A program made the translations under genes and the position numbers. Source: Eretmocerus hayati (Eukaryota; Arthropoda; Insecta; Hymenoptera; Aphelinidae). From it: DNA of 64,000 nt. This document shows positions 25,242 to 35,940 of this stretch, one piece after another. The notes under the pieces were generated by a model that was not told the DNA's origin, ran no database searches, and saw nothing but the letters and a program-made list of their open reading frames with translations. The stretch's first letter is position 1. The number at the start of each line of letters is the position of its first letter. Location: positions 99,047,338 through 99,111,337 of the forward strand of contig CM056744.1 in NCBI GenBank assembly GCA_029851415.1. Direction: 5' to 3'.

Positions 25242-26687
25242 CTAATATCTCTTACTCACAAAATGACCCACTTTTATTACAAAATATGAGATTCAGGATC
25301 GTAAGAAAATGTTGTTGTAAGTCTTTCTGTTATAGCAAGATCAATTTATAGGATGAAAGAAAAATGAAAGAAAAACACACGAATGTAATAACACTTGAAC
25401 ACCGCAGATTTTGTCTGTACAAACGATTTGCAGAATTTCACCAATGAGTTACTAGTAAATAATTTAGAGCTTTATATACCGACAATTTTATTCAAGAATA
25501 GAACACTTTAAAATAGTTTACAGACTTTGTGGCTATAAGTCGCATTTAAATGAATTCCGAATCAATATATCTCGCATTTGTTTCAAATATGGTAATGAAG
25601 ATCGTCTAAGAATTGATCGGGACAAGCTGGCGTACACTCTATGTACTTTGCAGCTACTGGAAAGTTATAGAATCTTGATAAATTTCGCTTTAATCAAAAT
25701 GTAAATGATCAAAAAATGTAGGATACGCATGTCTGTTGTAGAAAAAAAATCTCATGGGATCTTTTCATTCCAGATCTACAAAAACGTACTGAAATAGAAT
25801 AAATATGCACGGGATAAAGAACATCAGTTATTGTGTTTTGACTGTTGAGTCGATATCAACGTAACAGTTTAGGCCAAGAACCTTTAGATCATCATTTCAT
25901 TTCTGCTTATATCAATCCGATGATACTGTGGTACTGTGAGTCTTCTGCTATTCTCATATTCTCAACCACTTCAGCATGGAATAATCGGAATCAAAATTAA
26001 ACGGAAACCCTTAGTAGGATATAAGAATATTAGTTGGAATGGTATTCTCGGACAGCTATTTATTTATAGTCAATGAATACAATTTCATTTGCCTTGACGA
26101 AATTCAATTATTTAGCTATCATTCTTTTATGCTGAATGTCATGGTTGAATTAAGTTTTTCAATAGTCCATAATAAATTTTAAAACTTGCAGTTCCGCGAG
26201 TCTGGCTGCTCGAATACATCAAGATATTTTTTGCATAAAACCTATCATTCGAGAATAAATTGCGAAGAAATCTGTGAAACAGTCGCTATTTATATTACTG
26301 GAACCATAAAAATGAAAACTTCACTGCGGAAGTTTTCTAAAAAAAGAAGCTATCGACTTGGTCAAAATTGTTCCAGAACATTCCATCAAAAAATCACGGC
26401 CACAAGACGTGTCTATAATGTCATTCTCTATAACACAGACTCTATTATAAAAGAATTCAAATGAATCAAAATATAATCCCCTCATCTAAAATAAGCCACC
26501 AACAATCGGAAATATACCAGAATATCAGCTTGAATCACGAGAGAACCTATTACACCCAAAGATAAGCATCAATCAAACAAAATGTAATAATCTGTAAAGA
26601 GAGAAGTCTAGAAAGAGTTGTCTTGGTTCACTAAATATGCGGCTAAGCATTGCGATTAGGAAAATTCCAATAAGTAGTAGTAGTAAG

Positions 26688-26711
26688 CAGCAGCAGCAGC
26701 AGCAGCAGCAG
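26688..26711. repeat. (CAG)8 microsatellite
   Basis: Eight CAG units, preceded by a short TAG repeat. There is no sign that it is translated. Confidence 0.95.
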
Positions 26712-27272
26712 TTATTTACAATTGAGTGCATTTCTCCGCGTGACAGTAAAGTGCAAACCTTCTAAATAGATGTATCTATGTATAATATACAGTGACGAGT
26801 TCTGCGAGAGAGTCAGTCATTTATTTTCCGGATTACGCGCCAGAGTTAGGTGTACTTACTTACTTACTTTGGCCTCGCTTTCAACGACACTATATTACCG
26901 CCGCGCCGCGCCTTATATTCTCTCGTCAATGCGCTAACTTGACTTGAACGAATAACGAAAGTTACGTAAGCTTTCCCTCTCGGTTTATAAACGAGATGCG
27001 TTTGCTGATGCTTCCATACCATACCATCAGACATATAATCAGGTGATGCCGATGGATCATTGAGAAAGTTACGGGATCTTCGCGAATCTTGAATATGAGC
27101 TTGAACGGTTGTTTTTTTACAATTTTAGGAAGAGGGAGATGGAGAGACGAGATTTGTTCGATTGTTTTTTTTCCCCCCTATAAGATGTATCGATTACTGG
27201 GATCGAAGAGAATGGCCTTGGATAGAGATATATACATAGACTGGATGAGATGTATCCTTTTGATATGTTATA

Positions 27273-28263
27273 TGGACGATTCCGCGCAAGGTGTTAACTT
27301 TGATGTCCTGAGCTGCCATTTTCAAATGGTGTATAAGATAGGTCCAATAAAAAAATGTGGTGCATTGAACACCAGTATTTAGGGCCTACGAGGATAGTTT
27401 TGAGTGGCGATATTGGATGTTTTTCGTGCTTTGGAAATTAATTTATGGTCAAAAACAGAGTTTTTTGCTTGTTCTTTTCTCAACCCCAACCCCTTCATGG
27501 TCATAATCTTGCTATGTATAGAAATATATTGCATTCTCGCGACACACCATTCGAAAGCTTAGATTTGAAGGAGTAAATTCACGCACATATGCAAGTCCCC
27601 GCTCGAGTTTATCGTGGTGTAACCAAGACGAACATCTCGTCCTGGAAAACCATGTCACATTCCATGGAACCCCTTGAACACCCTCCCGAGCTTTTCTGTA
27701 ATATCGAAAGCTTTTCTCCCGGGTGGCATCTCATTCCATTTGGGGTAGGGTAGAATTTCCTGGTGTTTCGTAGCCGTTAATTTGAAATGATTCGGCTAGC
27801 ATCAGAGCCAATATATACTCATTTTTTCTAAGGGACAAAAAATATGTCACATTCCATGGCATATGAATTAGAGCGTGTCTATGACTCCAATGACTCGATT
27901 CTGCTTTCTTCTTATGTAGTTTGATGGTACTGAAGGGTATATATTCAGCCAAGTCGATCCGAGTTGATCCGAGCTCGTGAGTTGAATTTAAAGGTCGAAA
28001 TTTCACATTCCATGGCACACGAAAATGTCACATTCCATGGTATTCGATAAAACGCAATATTGATTTAGCGTCAATCACATGAACGATAAGGGCACTGCTG
28101 GGCTCAAGATTGTTTGTCATAATGATACCCCACCCGGTATGATCATCATTTTGACTCCAAAACGACCAGGGGGTGAGTAGAAATCGAATAATAAAAAGGG
28201 TAGAAAATGAGCCAAAAGGACAAATTTGACCCCCAAAGTTAACACTATGCGCGGAATCGCCCA
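27273..28263. mobile_element. TA-flanked element (about 1 kb) with recurrent TGTCACATTCCATGG motif
   Basis: Inverted ends of about 30 bases: TGGACGATTCCGCGCA at the left and its complement TGCGCGGAATCGCCCA at the right, both continuing into a GTGTTAACTTTG block. TA (or TATA) flanks both sides. Inside, TGTCACATTCCATGG recurs near 27653, 27845, 28001 and 28026. No transposase is encoded. Confidence 0.8.
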
Positions 28264-28578
28264 TATACCTTCTGTGATCTCACAAGTTGTGGCTTTTTTC
28301 TCTTGTCGGAGAAGGAGATTTGAGAGAGATTAATCGATTGATGTCAGTGAATTCATTAAGAAGGATTGATGATGAATAATGTGCATGTGGATTGGTTGTT
28401 GTTTGATGCGGAATCTCCAAAAAAGGATTCCTTGTGAAAATTTGAGTAGGGGAGAGGAGATTATATACAATGAGGATTCTATATGATACAGCAAAGAATA
28501 GTGAATCCTGTATTTCAAAGTAAGCCATTTATTGCTAAAGATTCTATTATGACTCAATTCCTACAAGTTTTCACGGAT

Positions 28579-29125
28579 CAGGTTTTCTACTCGAATTTCC
28601 AGGTCAATTTCAAGGATTTTCAACGATTTTCAAGGAGTCAAATGACCAGATTTCAAGGATTTTCGTGCGACGTTCCCAGCATTTTTTGTACTGCCTCAAC
28701 ATACAAAGGAGCTTAGGTTCTTCTTTTAGTTCTGAACAACAGCAAGCAATGATCGGTGTGATAAATGTTACCAATGGTTGGTGATTTGAGTCTTAAAAAT
28801 TGTTCATTTTCCTGAAATTCTATTTTATCGTTGCAAAAAAACAAAAAAACTCCAAACTTCAACACCATTGGACAAGTAACTGGTCAACTGGAGCCGGTGT
28901 GGACAATGGTGACGCGCCTTGCGCGCGGGTTTTCAAATCGGATGGACATCAATTTTTCGGATCGAGCCTATGAACGTGGAGATTCTTTCGCGAGTCAGGT
29001 AGAATCTCAAGGATAATCGATAATATGACAGGGAATTCAAGGATTTTCCATGATTTCAAGGATGAAAAAAGGATTTTAATGATATTTCAAGGTTTTCAAG
29101 GTGTTTAAGGCGAGTAGAAACCCTG
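28579..29125. mobile_element. 547-bp element with CAGGKTTTCTACTCG ends
   Basis: Terminal inverted repeats CAGGTTTTCTACTCG and CGAGTAGAAACCCTG, flanked by a CGGAT direct repeat on both sides (28574-28578 and 29126-29130). A TTTCAAGGATTTTC-like motif recurs many times inside. The CAGGG-type ends recall hAT elements, but a 5-bp rather than 8-bp duplication leaves the superfamily open. Confidence 0.7.
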
Positions 29126-29215
29126 CGGATATTAAAAAATTGAACAATTTTAGACACATTTATGTTTTCGATGTTTGGCCACAAACTGACCGGATCATTC
29201 AATTATAACATCTGG

Positions 29216-29458
29216 TGTAGAATCACAACGCCAGAGTAAAATCACCACATTTATTGTGGGCTCTGAATTGTTATAACAATAAATTTAATGAATTTACACT
29301 TTGAGAAAGGAATCTTCTCACTATGAATGTTGTGATTTTACCCCACCAAAGTGTAACTTTACATTCCGGTCGTGTGAAATCACTACATTCATTGTTGTGA
29401 CAATTCAGGACCCACAACAATTGATGTGGTGATTTTACTTTGGCGTTGTGATTCTACA
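29216..29458. mobile_element. foldback MITE (about 243 bp)
   Basis: Arms of about 44 bases beginning TGTAGAATCACAACGCCA are inverted copies, with a few mismatches towards the centre (ACCACATTTATTGTGGG versus its complement). Weaker inner repeats of the same TTGTGATTTTAC theme occur. No clear target duplication was seen. Confidence 0.75.
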
Positions 29459-32400
29459 TCGGATTTTTTTCACAGTGATATAGTTATAATCATAGAGGTT
29501 GTTCGACAATAGATACAGCCGAATCTCCGTATTAGCGGAGTTACATTCCAAAAGAATAAAAAAATATATATATATACCGCGAATACCGAAGCATTACTCT
29601 TTTGGAAATATTGAAATAGGAGATCATTGTCCTATACGTGAACGAGCGAAAAAAACTCGCGAATAGGGAGGGTCACCTCGTTGTGATTACGAGAAGCCGA
29701 GGAGGGCTGATTGTGAGTTACTCCAACAAGATTGTGGTGGTATAAAAATGAGTCTGACTTCAATTTTCGATTTCAAAGTATATGTACGACCGTTGTCTTA
29801 AAACTGTTTGCGCGTTTTTAATTGAAGAAGCTCGACAACTCTCCATTTTTTAGTTTTGTATGTAAATCTTATATCAGTCAAAGTTGCCATTATACACGAA
29901 AGAAAATTGCTAATGAATTTCGAATTGATCGATGAATTCGATTGAAGAATATATCAAAGATTAAATATATGAGATATTGGACTAAGATATACAAATTCAA
30001 ATTTCCTCTGGTACCCCTGAATTCAATGAAATAAAGAAATCTGAGATACTGAAGGTTCCAACTGATCACTCGGTATCGAAAAATGGATGTAAAAGGTATA
30101 AAATGTGGAATATTGTGGTCAAGAAATCTTGAAAATAATTGCATTGTCGACCACAATTCAAAAGAGATGTGAGCTGGAGGCTGAAGTTACAGGCCAGGGA
30201 CAGAAAAAATAATCTTTGTGGAAGCAATTTCTTGGTAATAAGACTTTTAAAAAAACACTTCCATGGATTTCTAACAGTTTTAATTATGACAAATATGACT
30301 CGAGCATGACGTTGTTTATTCATTTAGATTCTATCTTCAAATATTACATTTACCTCAAAAATCAATTGATCATGAATTTTTTCGCTAGCCTTTATTTCAA
30401 GAGACTGCCTGTTATTACATGGAATCTTGTAAACCAAGAGAAAATATGAAAAAGGCTAGAGACGTTTGCTATAATAAGAATGGCTGAAATTGGTGATCCT
30501 TATTCCCCATCAGGTGCGTCGGGAAAGACCGATGGGCACCGCATTATGTCATTCCTCATAGAGTCGAAATTTTCAACTTGGGTGGAAAAACCGAGGAAGA
30601 ACAAGTTAAAAAATAAGTGATTGTGTGATTGACGTGAAATTGTCAGATTCATGTTTATAAGATGTTATCGAAGAAATTCATATTTATTTTGATAAATTGT
30701 AAGAATGATTCATACAGACAGATAAAAAGATAACAAACTCTCCGATTGGCGTATGTGATTCCGTCTGAGTACGATAGTACCTAATACTCATCTCTTGATA
30801 AACTTGGACTTGAAAACTTTTTTGAATGGACAAGCTAAAGCAGATGGAAACCTGAAGTGGGAAGTAACATTCGTGTCAATTTAGATAGCAGAAAGAAGCA
30901 ATATGGCCGAACCCTAAATCTCGCTCCCATAAGAATAACACGCGGAGGAAAGATTAATAGCGTTTAATAGCAAAAATTTTTGCATCGGATATTCAAAAAT
31001 GTGTAAGTTAACCGTGTACTATACATGCACTGTATCAGTCATTGACCATAACAATGAAAGAACGTTTCAAGATGTAGAAAGCATACAAATCAATTCAATC
31101 TAATCTAGTTATCTATACTCTTCGCACGGTGCTCGGGACGGGACAATAGACTCAGGAAAAACGTTAGCGCAAAAACTGAGCAAGTGATGAATTAGCCCCA
31201 CGTTCACGGTTCAACACCCCTTTCGAATTGAGATGGGGCAATTCCCTTTTAGAAATCCGAGCTTGATTTGTATTTCAAGACGTTAATCAAATGGAGCTTT
31301 TTCAGCACCTTTAATACCCTGGTAGAAATTGTGAGCATTTTTTGGCCAAAAATTGGCCAAGTCTAACCTAATTGCATTGTCACCATATCTATATATTGCA
31401 TGGGTGGCCAGAAAAATTGGTCACATTTCTACCAGGTTACTTGTAGAGTTTATAACGGCTCCCAAGGCCCGTAATTCGCACGCATCTCAATATTTTCCGA
31501 CGTTGCACCTCAACTCATTTTGAAGTTTATATCTAAGCTTAGCTTTGATTTGGACAAACTAGAGAGCCAAGCTATCTCAGGAATTAAACGCCCGAAAATC
31601 CTCAAATTAAGGGGTAACTCTATTGGGTATCGATTCGAAATCAGACTGCTCGACTCTATTAGTTCGTTTGAATTAAACTCAATTCAGCTCATTTTGAAGG
31701 CCTTGATATAAGCTTTAAAAAAGTTGGAGAACTATTGAGATGCTTCTTCTTCTTCGCACTATGTGGCCTGTGGACGACTTTGTCCTCTCGCCATTACCAG
31801 GTGTGTCTATTGAGATTCGTGCGAGTTATGAATTTCGGGAGTTGTTTTTGTCTCGACAAGTAAAAGTGATAAAAAAAAATGTTCATTTGATGATTTACAT
31901 GTAAATATACGAATCAAGCTCGCATTTCTAAGACGGCGATTGCTCTATCTCAATTTCAATGGAATGTTGATCCGCGGACGTGGTACTAAATCACCACGAG
32001 CTCGGTTTTTTGTGACATTTTTGTTGAATCTATCGTCCCTTACCGTATTTTTTAACTTTCTCAAATAAAATAGTGCTACTAAAAACATTTGGCTTGAAGA
32101 TGTTGCTATGTGATTGGAGAGACATTGTTTTTCATGGTAATGTAATCTGATGTAGGTGTATGGTATCGGTCGAAGAACATTTTGAGTAGATAAAAAGGAC
32201 AGCAATGAACTCATAATATTACTCGCCAGGATTCCATGCACTTATAAATTCAAAAGTTCCCTAAACAATGTCATTTTATTCAAGACTTTATATACGATAA
32301 ATTTTGATTATTCAAATTTCACAAGAACATATTGGAAAATACATATGGAAATGGACCAAAATACACTTGGTGAATTTTCGAAACTTGGACTAAAAAGTCA

Positions 32401-34549
32401 AAAAGCGTTTGTTTTAACTTTCAGACTCTGCAAGAGTATAATCTTGAAAAATTTACGTATATTACGTGAAATGGAATCATGACTCACTGAGACAAAAAAA
32501 AGGTGTGACAAAGATAGTCTTATCTTCATCATGTATTATAAGCGCCGTTAAGTGAATCAATAAAGATTAGATATAAAATGAGTGTCGAAGTAAAATAGTC
32601 ACAAATAAGCGTGACAGCAGCGGCAATGACAACTGCCCGACTATATTCAATAAGAAATCAGAGTAATAAGTAAAGGTTAAAAAAGAATTTTTAAGAAACG
32701 CTTTTATTCACTGCGCGAAGAAACGTTGTAGAATTTGCGGGAGAATTCGGCAGAGTGTGAGAGAGATAAAATTTAGTTGAGCAGTGAAAATTTCTTGAAA
32801 AAAATTGCACTATACACGACAAAAGATGCATATAAGAAACTAATATAGCGGAGACGCGTGTGCTGGGCAGCTCGCATAAGCCCTACACTCGGCCCTACTA
32901 CTTATATGGCGCCACTATGTCGCGAGTCACTCAAATTTCGGAAACTGTATATATATTGAGAATTGAATGCAGCAGACACTTTGGCAGACATATCTTTGGC
33001 TATGCCCTCCATAATACACGCACACACGAGGTTAATCACGTCGAAAACGTGGGCAACCTCGAATCCTGCATCGACGTACGCTCGGATGTGGTCCAAACAC
33101 CAATCAAAATCAGAGTAGATGGAGAAATCCATTTTCCGTATTTCAACTGATTAATATAATCCAAAAGTAATGACACTGACACTCTATTGAAAGGTATATC
33201 GTGCGAGTCCTACAGAAAGAAGGCAAAGATCACTATGGACACGAGACAAGTTATCGAGGAAGACACGAGGTAATGGAATGGCGGCATGGCGGCGGATGAA
33301 CGCAGTTTGCCCTCGACAGAGCGGGGACGGAAGTGGGGGAGGGTGCGTGCATCGGGAATAGACTTTGGAGAAACGAAGAAAGCTAGATTGCATCAGTACA
33401 CTCATTTGATTAGTGATGTTTATTACTAGGACACGAACACAAGAGAAACGAAATGAACGAATTAACATACGGATCGCTACACAGACACTCGACACTCAAT
33501 TGGGCAATGAAGTATTTTCCCCAGATTACACACACTGATTTGGAAAATACCTCATAGACAAGTACACCGACGAACGAATACATAGAGAATGTCGAAGGTG
33601 TTCACTAGATGACGAACTGGCGCTCGGTCGAGTGCAATAAAAGCGTTTAATTAAAAAGCGTAAAAAGAAAGAATTATTCAAACATCGCACAAGAAACATT
33701 GCCACGAATAAAAAAAAAATCAATGCAAATTCATCATCATCTCATCTAGAGGTCACTGACGCCTCTCAATTTATCGCTGCACGCGATCAAGTATATTACA
33801 TCATACATACACAGAGAAATTCTGTTACATTAACATAAAAAACTACCCGGCTATGGTCAACAAAAAACTGCGAAACAATACAACATAAATGGAGAAACTG
33901 CATGCACTAGAGAGTATAATAATGTACTGCTGCATCGGGTATCTATTTTTTTTTCTTTTTTAAGCCTCTTCAGGGTGATGTAGAGGGTATATGTGTACTA
34001 TATACAAGAAATAGGGGATGGAGGTAACAGGGGGTATAGGTATAGGTAGGGTATTATCGTGTATATAATAGAGAAGGCAGAGTCAGCGCGAGAAGTGCAT
34101 GAATCAGAAAAGAGAGACCAGTTGAAAATCGCTAAGCGGGCAACCTACATCTTACCCTCTATACTCTTTGAACTTAGAATTGCGCTACGGAAGCTGTTCT
34201 TCTCATCGTATGTATATATATGCTGTGTATAGCTGAGAAGAAGAAGATGAAGAAGAAGAAGAAGAAGAAAGGGCGAGCAGAGATATCATATACTGAGGGA
34301 AGAAGCTGTTTTGCAAGAAAAGAAGAGAGCGAGTTCGAAGATATCACAATACAACCTCCAGCAGAGATGCAGGATTATTGCATACACATACATACACACG
34401 TATGAAAAACGTATACTCATTCGTATTTGAGAATTGACTTCCCATAAGAAGGACTTTTATGGCGGTACATTGCTGTGAGAATTTTTGCAGATGCAAAATC
34501 TTTTGTGTCAAGTTGATTATATAGAGAGGTTTCTGAAATGTATAATATA
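29459..34549. other. no gene seen; one MITE inside
   Basis: I find no coding exon. The only recognised element is the MITE at 31317-31437. The part from about 32840 to 33350 is richer in CpG than its surroundings and could be a promoter region, without further support. A GAA-rich tract lies near 34234-34270. Confidence 0.4.
31317..31437. mobile_element. small TA-flanked MITE, copy 2
   Basis: Inverted ends CCCTGGTAGAAATTGTGA and TCACATTTCTACCAGGT, with TA on each side (31315-31316 and 31438-31439). It is the better-preserved relative of 3799-3911. No coding capacity. Confidence 0.75.
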
Positions 34550-34553
34550 TTAA

Positions 34554-35066
34554 GGCGATGCGGTCACCGTGCACGCTGAACTTTGTTCACAGAACTCTCA
34601 AAATCTTTTCCATTATGGGCTAAACGACGAGTTATCCAGGCTTTATTATCATCTAACTTGGCCTGGATAACTCTTCGTTTGGCCCAAATCGGACTAGATT
34701 TTGAGAGTTTTGTGAACGAAAATGTGCCAATTTGTAGGTTAGAAAGTACCCGCGGGCAAGTTATTCTCGTTTATTAGTGATAGCCTTGTGATTGGTGCAG
34801 CGTTGGGGTAGTTCACTAGATGACTGTGTTCAGAGTGCATTTTTAACATGGGAAAATCGGTCTGAACATTGCTGTTCAGAGGAGTTTTACACTGTAAAAT
34901 GCATGTGATGCGCCAACGCTGGATTGGTGACAAATAATGAGTTGTCCACCACAATTCAGATGATAATACGTAATGGACAAATCGTCTCCAACTTCGTTTC
35001 GAGAAAATTTTTTGATTTACATCCAAATAAGATATAATTTCCGGGTTGCACGGTGACCGCATCGCC
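34554..35066. mobile_element. TTAA-flanked MITE family A, copy 1 (513 bp, interrupted)
   Basis: The inverted ends GGCGATGCGGTCACCGTGCA sit exactly inside TTAA at 34550-34553 and 35067-35070. The interior has further inverted blocks (GGATAACTC, TGGGC). Against copy 3 (53074-53454, opposite orientation) it is nearly colinear except for 132 extra bases. Those are a nested 124-bp element plus an 8-bp duplication. TTAA specificity suggests mobilisation by a piggyBac-type transposase, although the ends do not show the classic CCC start. Confidence 0.9.
34798..34921. mobile_element. hAT-type MITE nested in family A copy 1
   Basis: 124 bases with inverted ends CAGCGTTGG / CCAACGCTG. Flanked exactly by the 8-bp duplication GATTGGTG (34790-34797 and 34922-34929). 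An 8-bp duplication with CAG-starting ends is typical of hAT elements. The empty site, with a single GATTGGTG, is preserved in copy 3 of the host MITE. Confidence 0.93.
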
Positions 35067-35256
35067 TTAACGCACTCGTAGAGCTTCCATCATAGGATTT
35101 GATATGAAACACTTGAAAAGAATATTTTTGAGGAACTATGCCTATAACATGCCTATGGTTTTAGGATATCGATGGATATTTCTATGTTTCAAGGAAAAAT
35201 CCATCAATAGAAAAAGAGATTGAACGAATTTATATAAGACGTTGATGGATGAAGTA

Positions 35257-35707
35257 CAGTGAAACCTCTCTATTCGGACACCTCTAAAACGCAGACGCCT
35301 CCATATCATAGACACTTCGCCTGCGACCGGCCAAGCTCCTATGTTTCTCACACTCTATAACCCGGACGCGGACAACATTTTCGATTACATTGGCCCATAA
35401 GAGCACGTGTATAAGCACCTCCATTAGCTGGACAGGTGATGGCTTGATTCTGATATTAGTTTTTGCGTATAACGCACCGATTATGCTGCAAAGAGCAACA
35501 ACAACGATTTCGTTCATGTTCAGGGGATCTCAATCATAGACTTGATCTCAATTATCTACAATCAATTTTGATCCGATTGACATCATTCATTTTCATAGAA
35601 TCATTGAATAACCGACTTGACATTCTCAGATAGCCTCTCTATGGAGCGGACATCCCTAATAAGGCGGACACATTTTTTGCGGTGTCCGCCTTATGGAGGT
35701 TTCACTT
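35257..35707. mobile_element. pogo/Tigger-like TA-flanked MITE
   Basis: Ends CAGTGAAACCTCTCTATTCG and, inward from the right, AAGTGAAACCTCCATAAGGC, flanked by TA (35255-35256 and 35708-35709). GGACACC occurs just inside both ends. The interior has GGACGCGGACA- and GCGGACA-like repeats. CAGTGAAACCTC ends with TA duplication suggest the pogo branch of Tc1/mariner. No intact transposase. Confidence 0.8.
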
Positions 35708-35800
35708 TATATGTCGAAGTTCCAAAAATTTTATCCACAAAAAAATCACGTGAAAATTGAAAATTTTTTGCACAAGCTTTGGAAATCTCCTTCACCTTAA

Positions 35801-35940
35801 GAAGATGTCGGATACCGACATTGTCGACTTCACAAACTTTTGTTTGGTCTATAGAATCGGCGTTACTTATTAGAATTTTGCGAAATGTCAATAGTTCATC
35901 AAAAGTGTCTGGGAAATTGACAATGTCGATAAGTATGCAA
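35801..35940. mobile_element. partial copy of TTAA MITE family B
   Basis: It follows a TTAA at 35797-35800 and opens GAAGATGTCGGATACCGACA. It then carries an AGAATCGGCGTTACTTA block and a GACAATGTCGATA block, as in the element at 39998-40205. The far end has no clean inverted end or TTAA, so it is treated as truncated. Confidence 0.65.

Noticed and set aside
34739..35062. 107-aa minus-strand frame shared with 53078-53269
   Set aside because: The shared protein sequence is a by-product of two copies of the same MITE; one is interrupted by another MITE and neither looks coding.
35284..35517. possible transposase remnant in the pogo-like MITE
   Set aside because: No recognisable DDE or HTH residues in the 77-aa frame; the element is too short and is better treated as non-coding.
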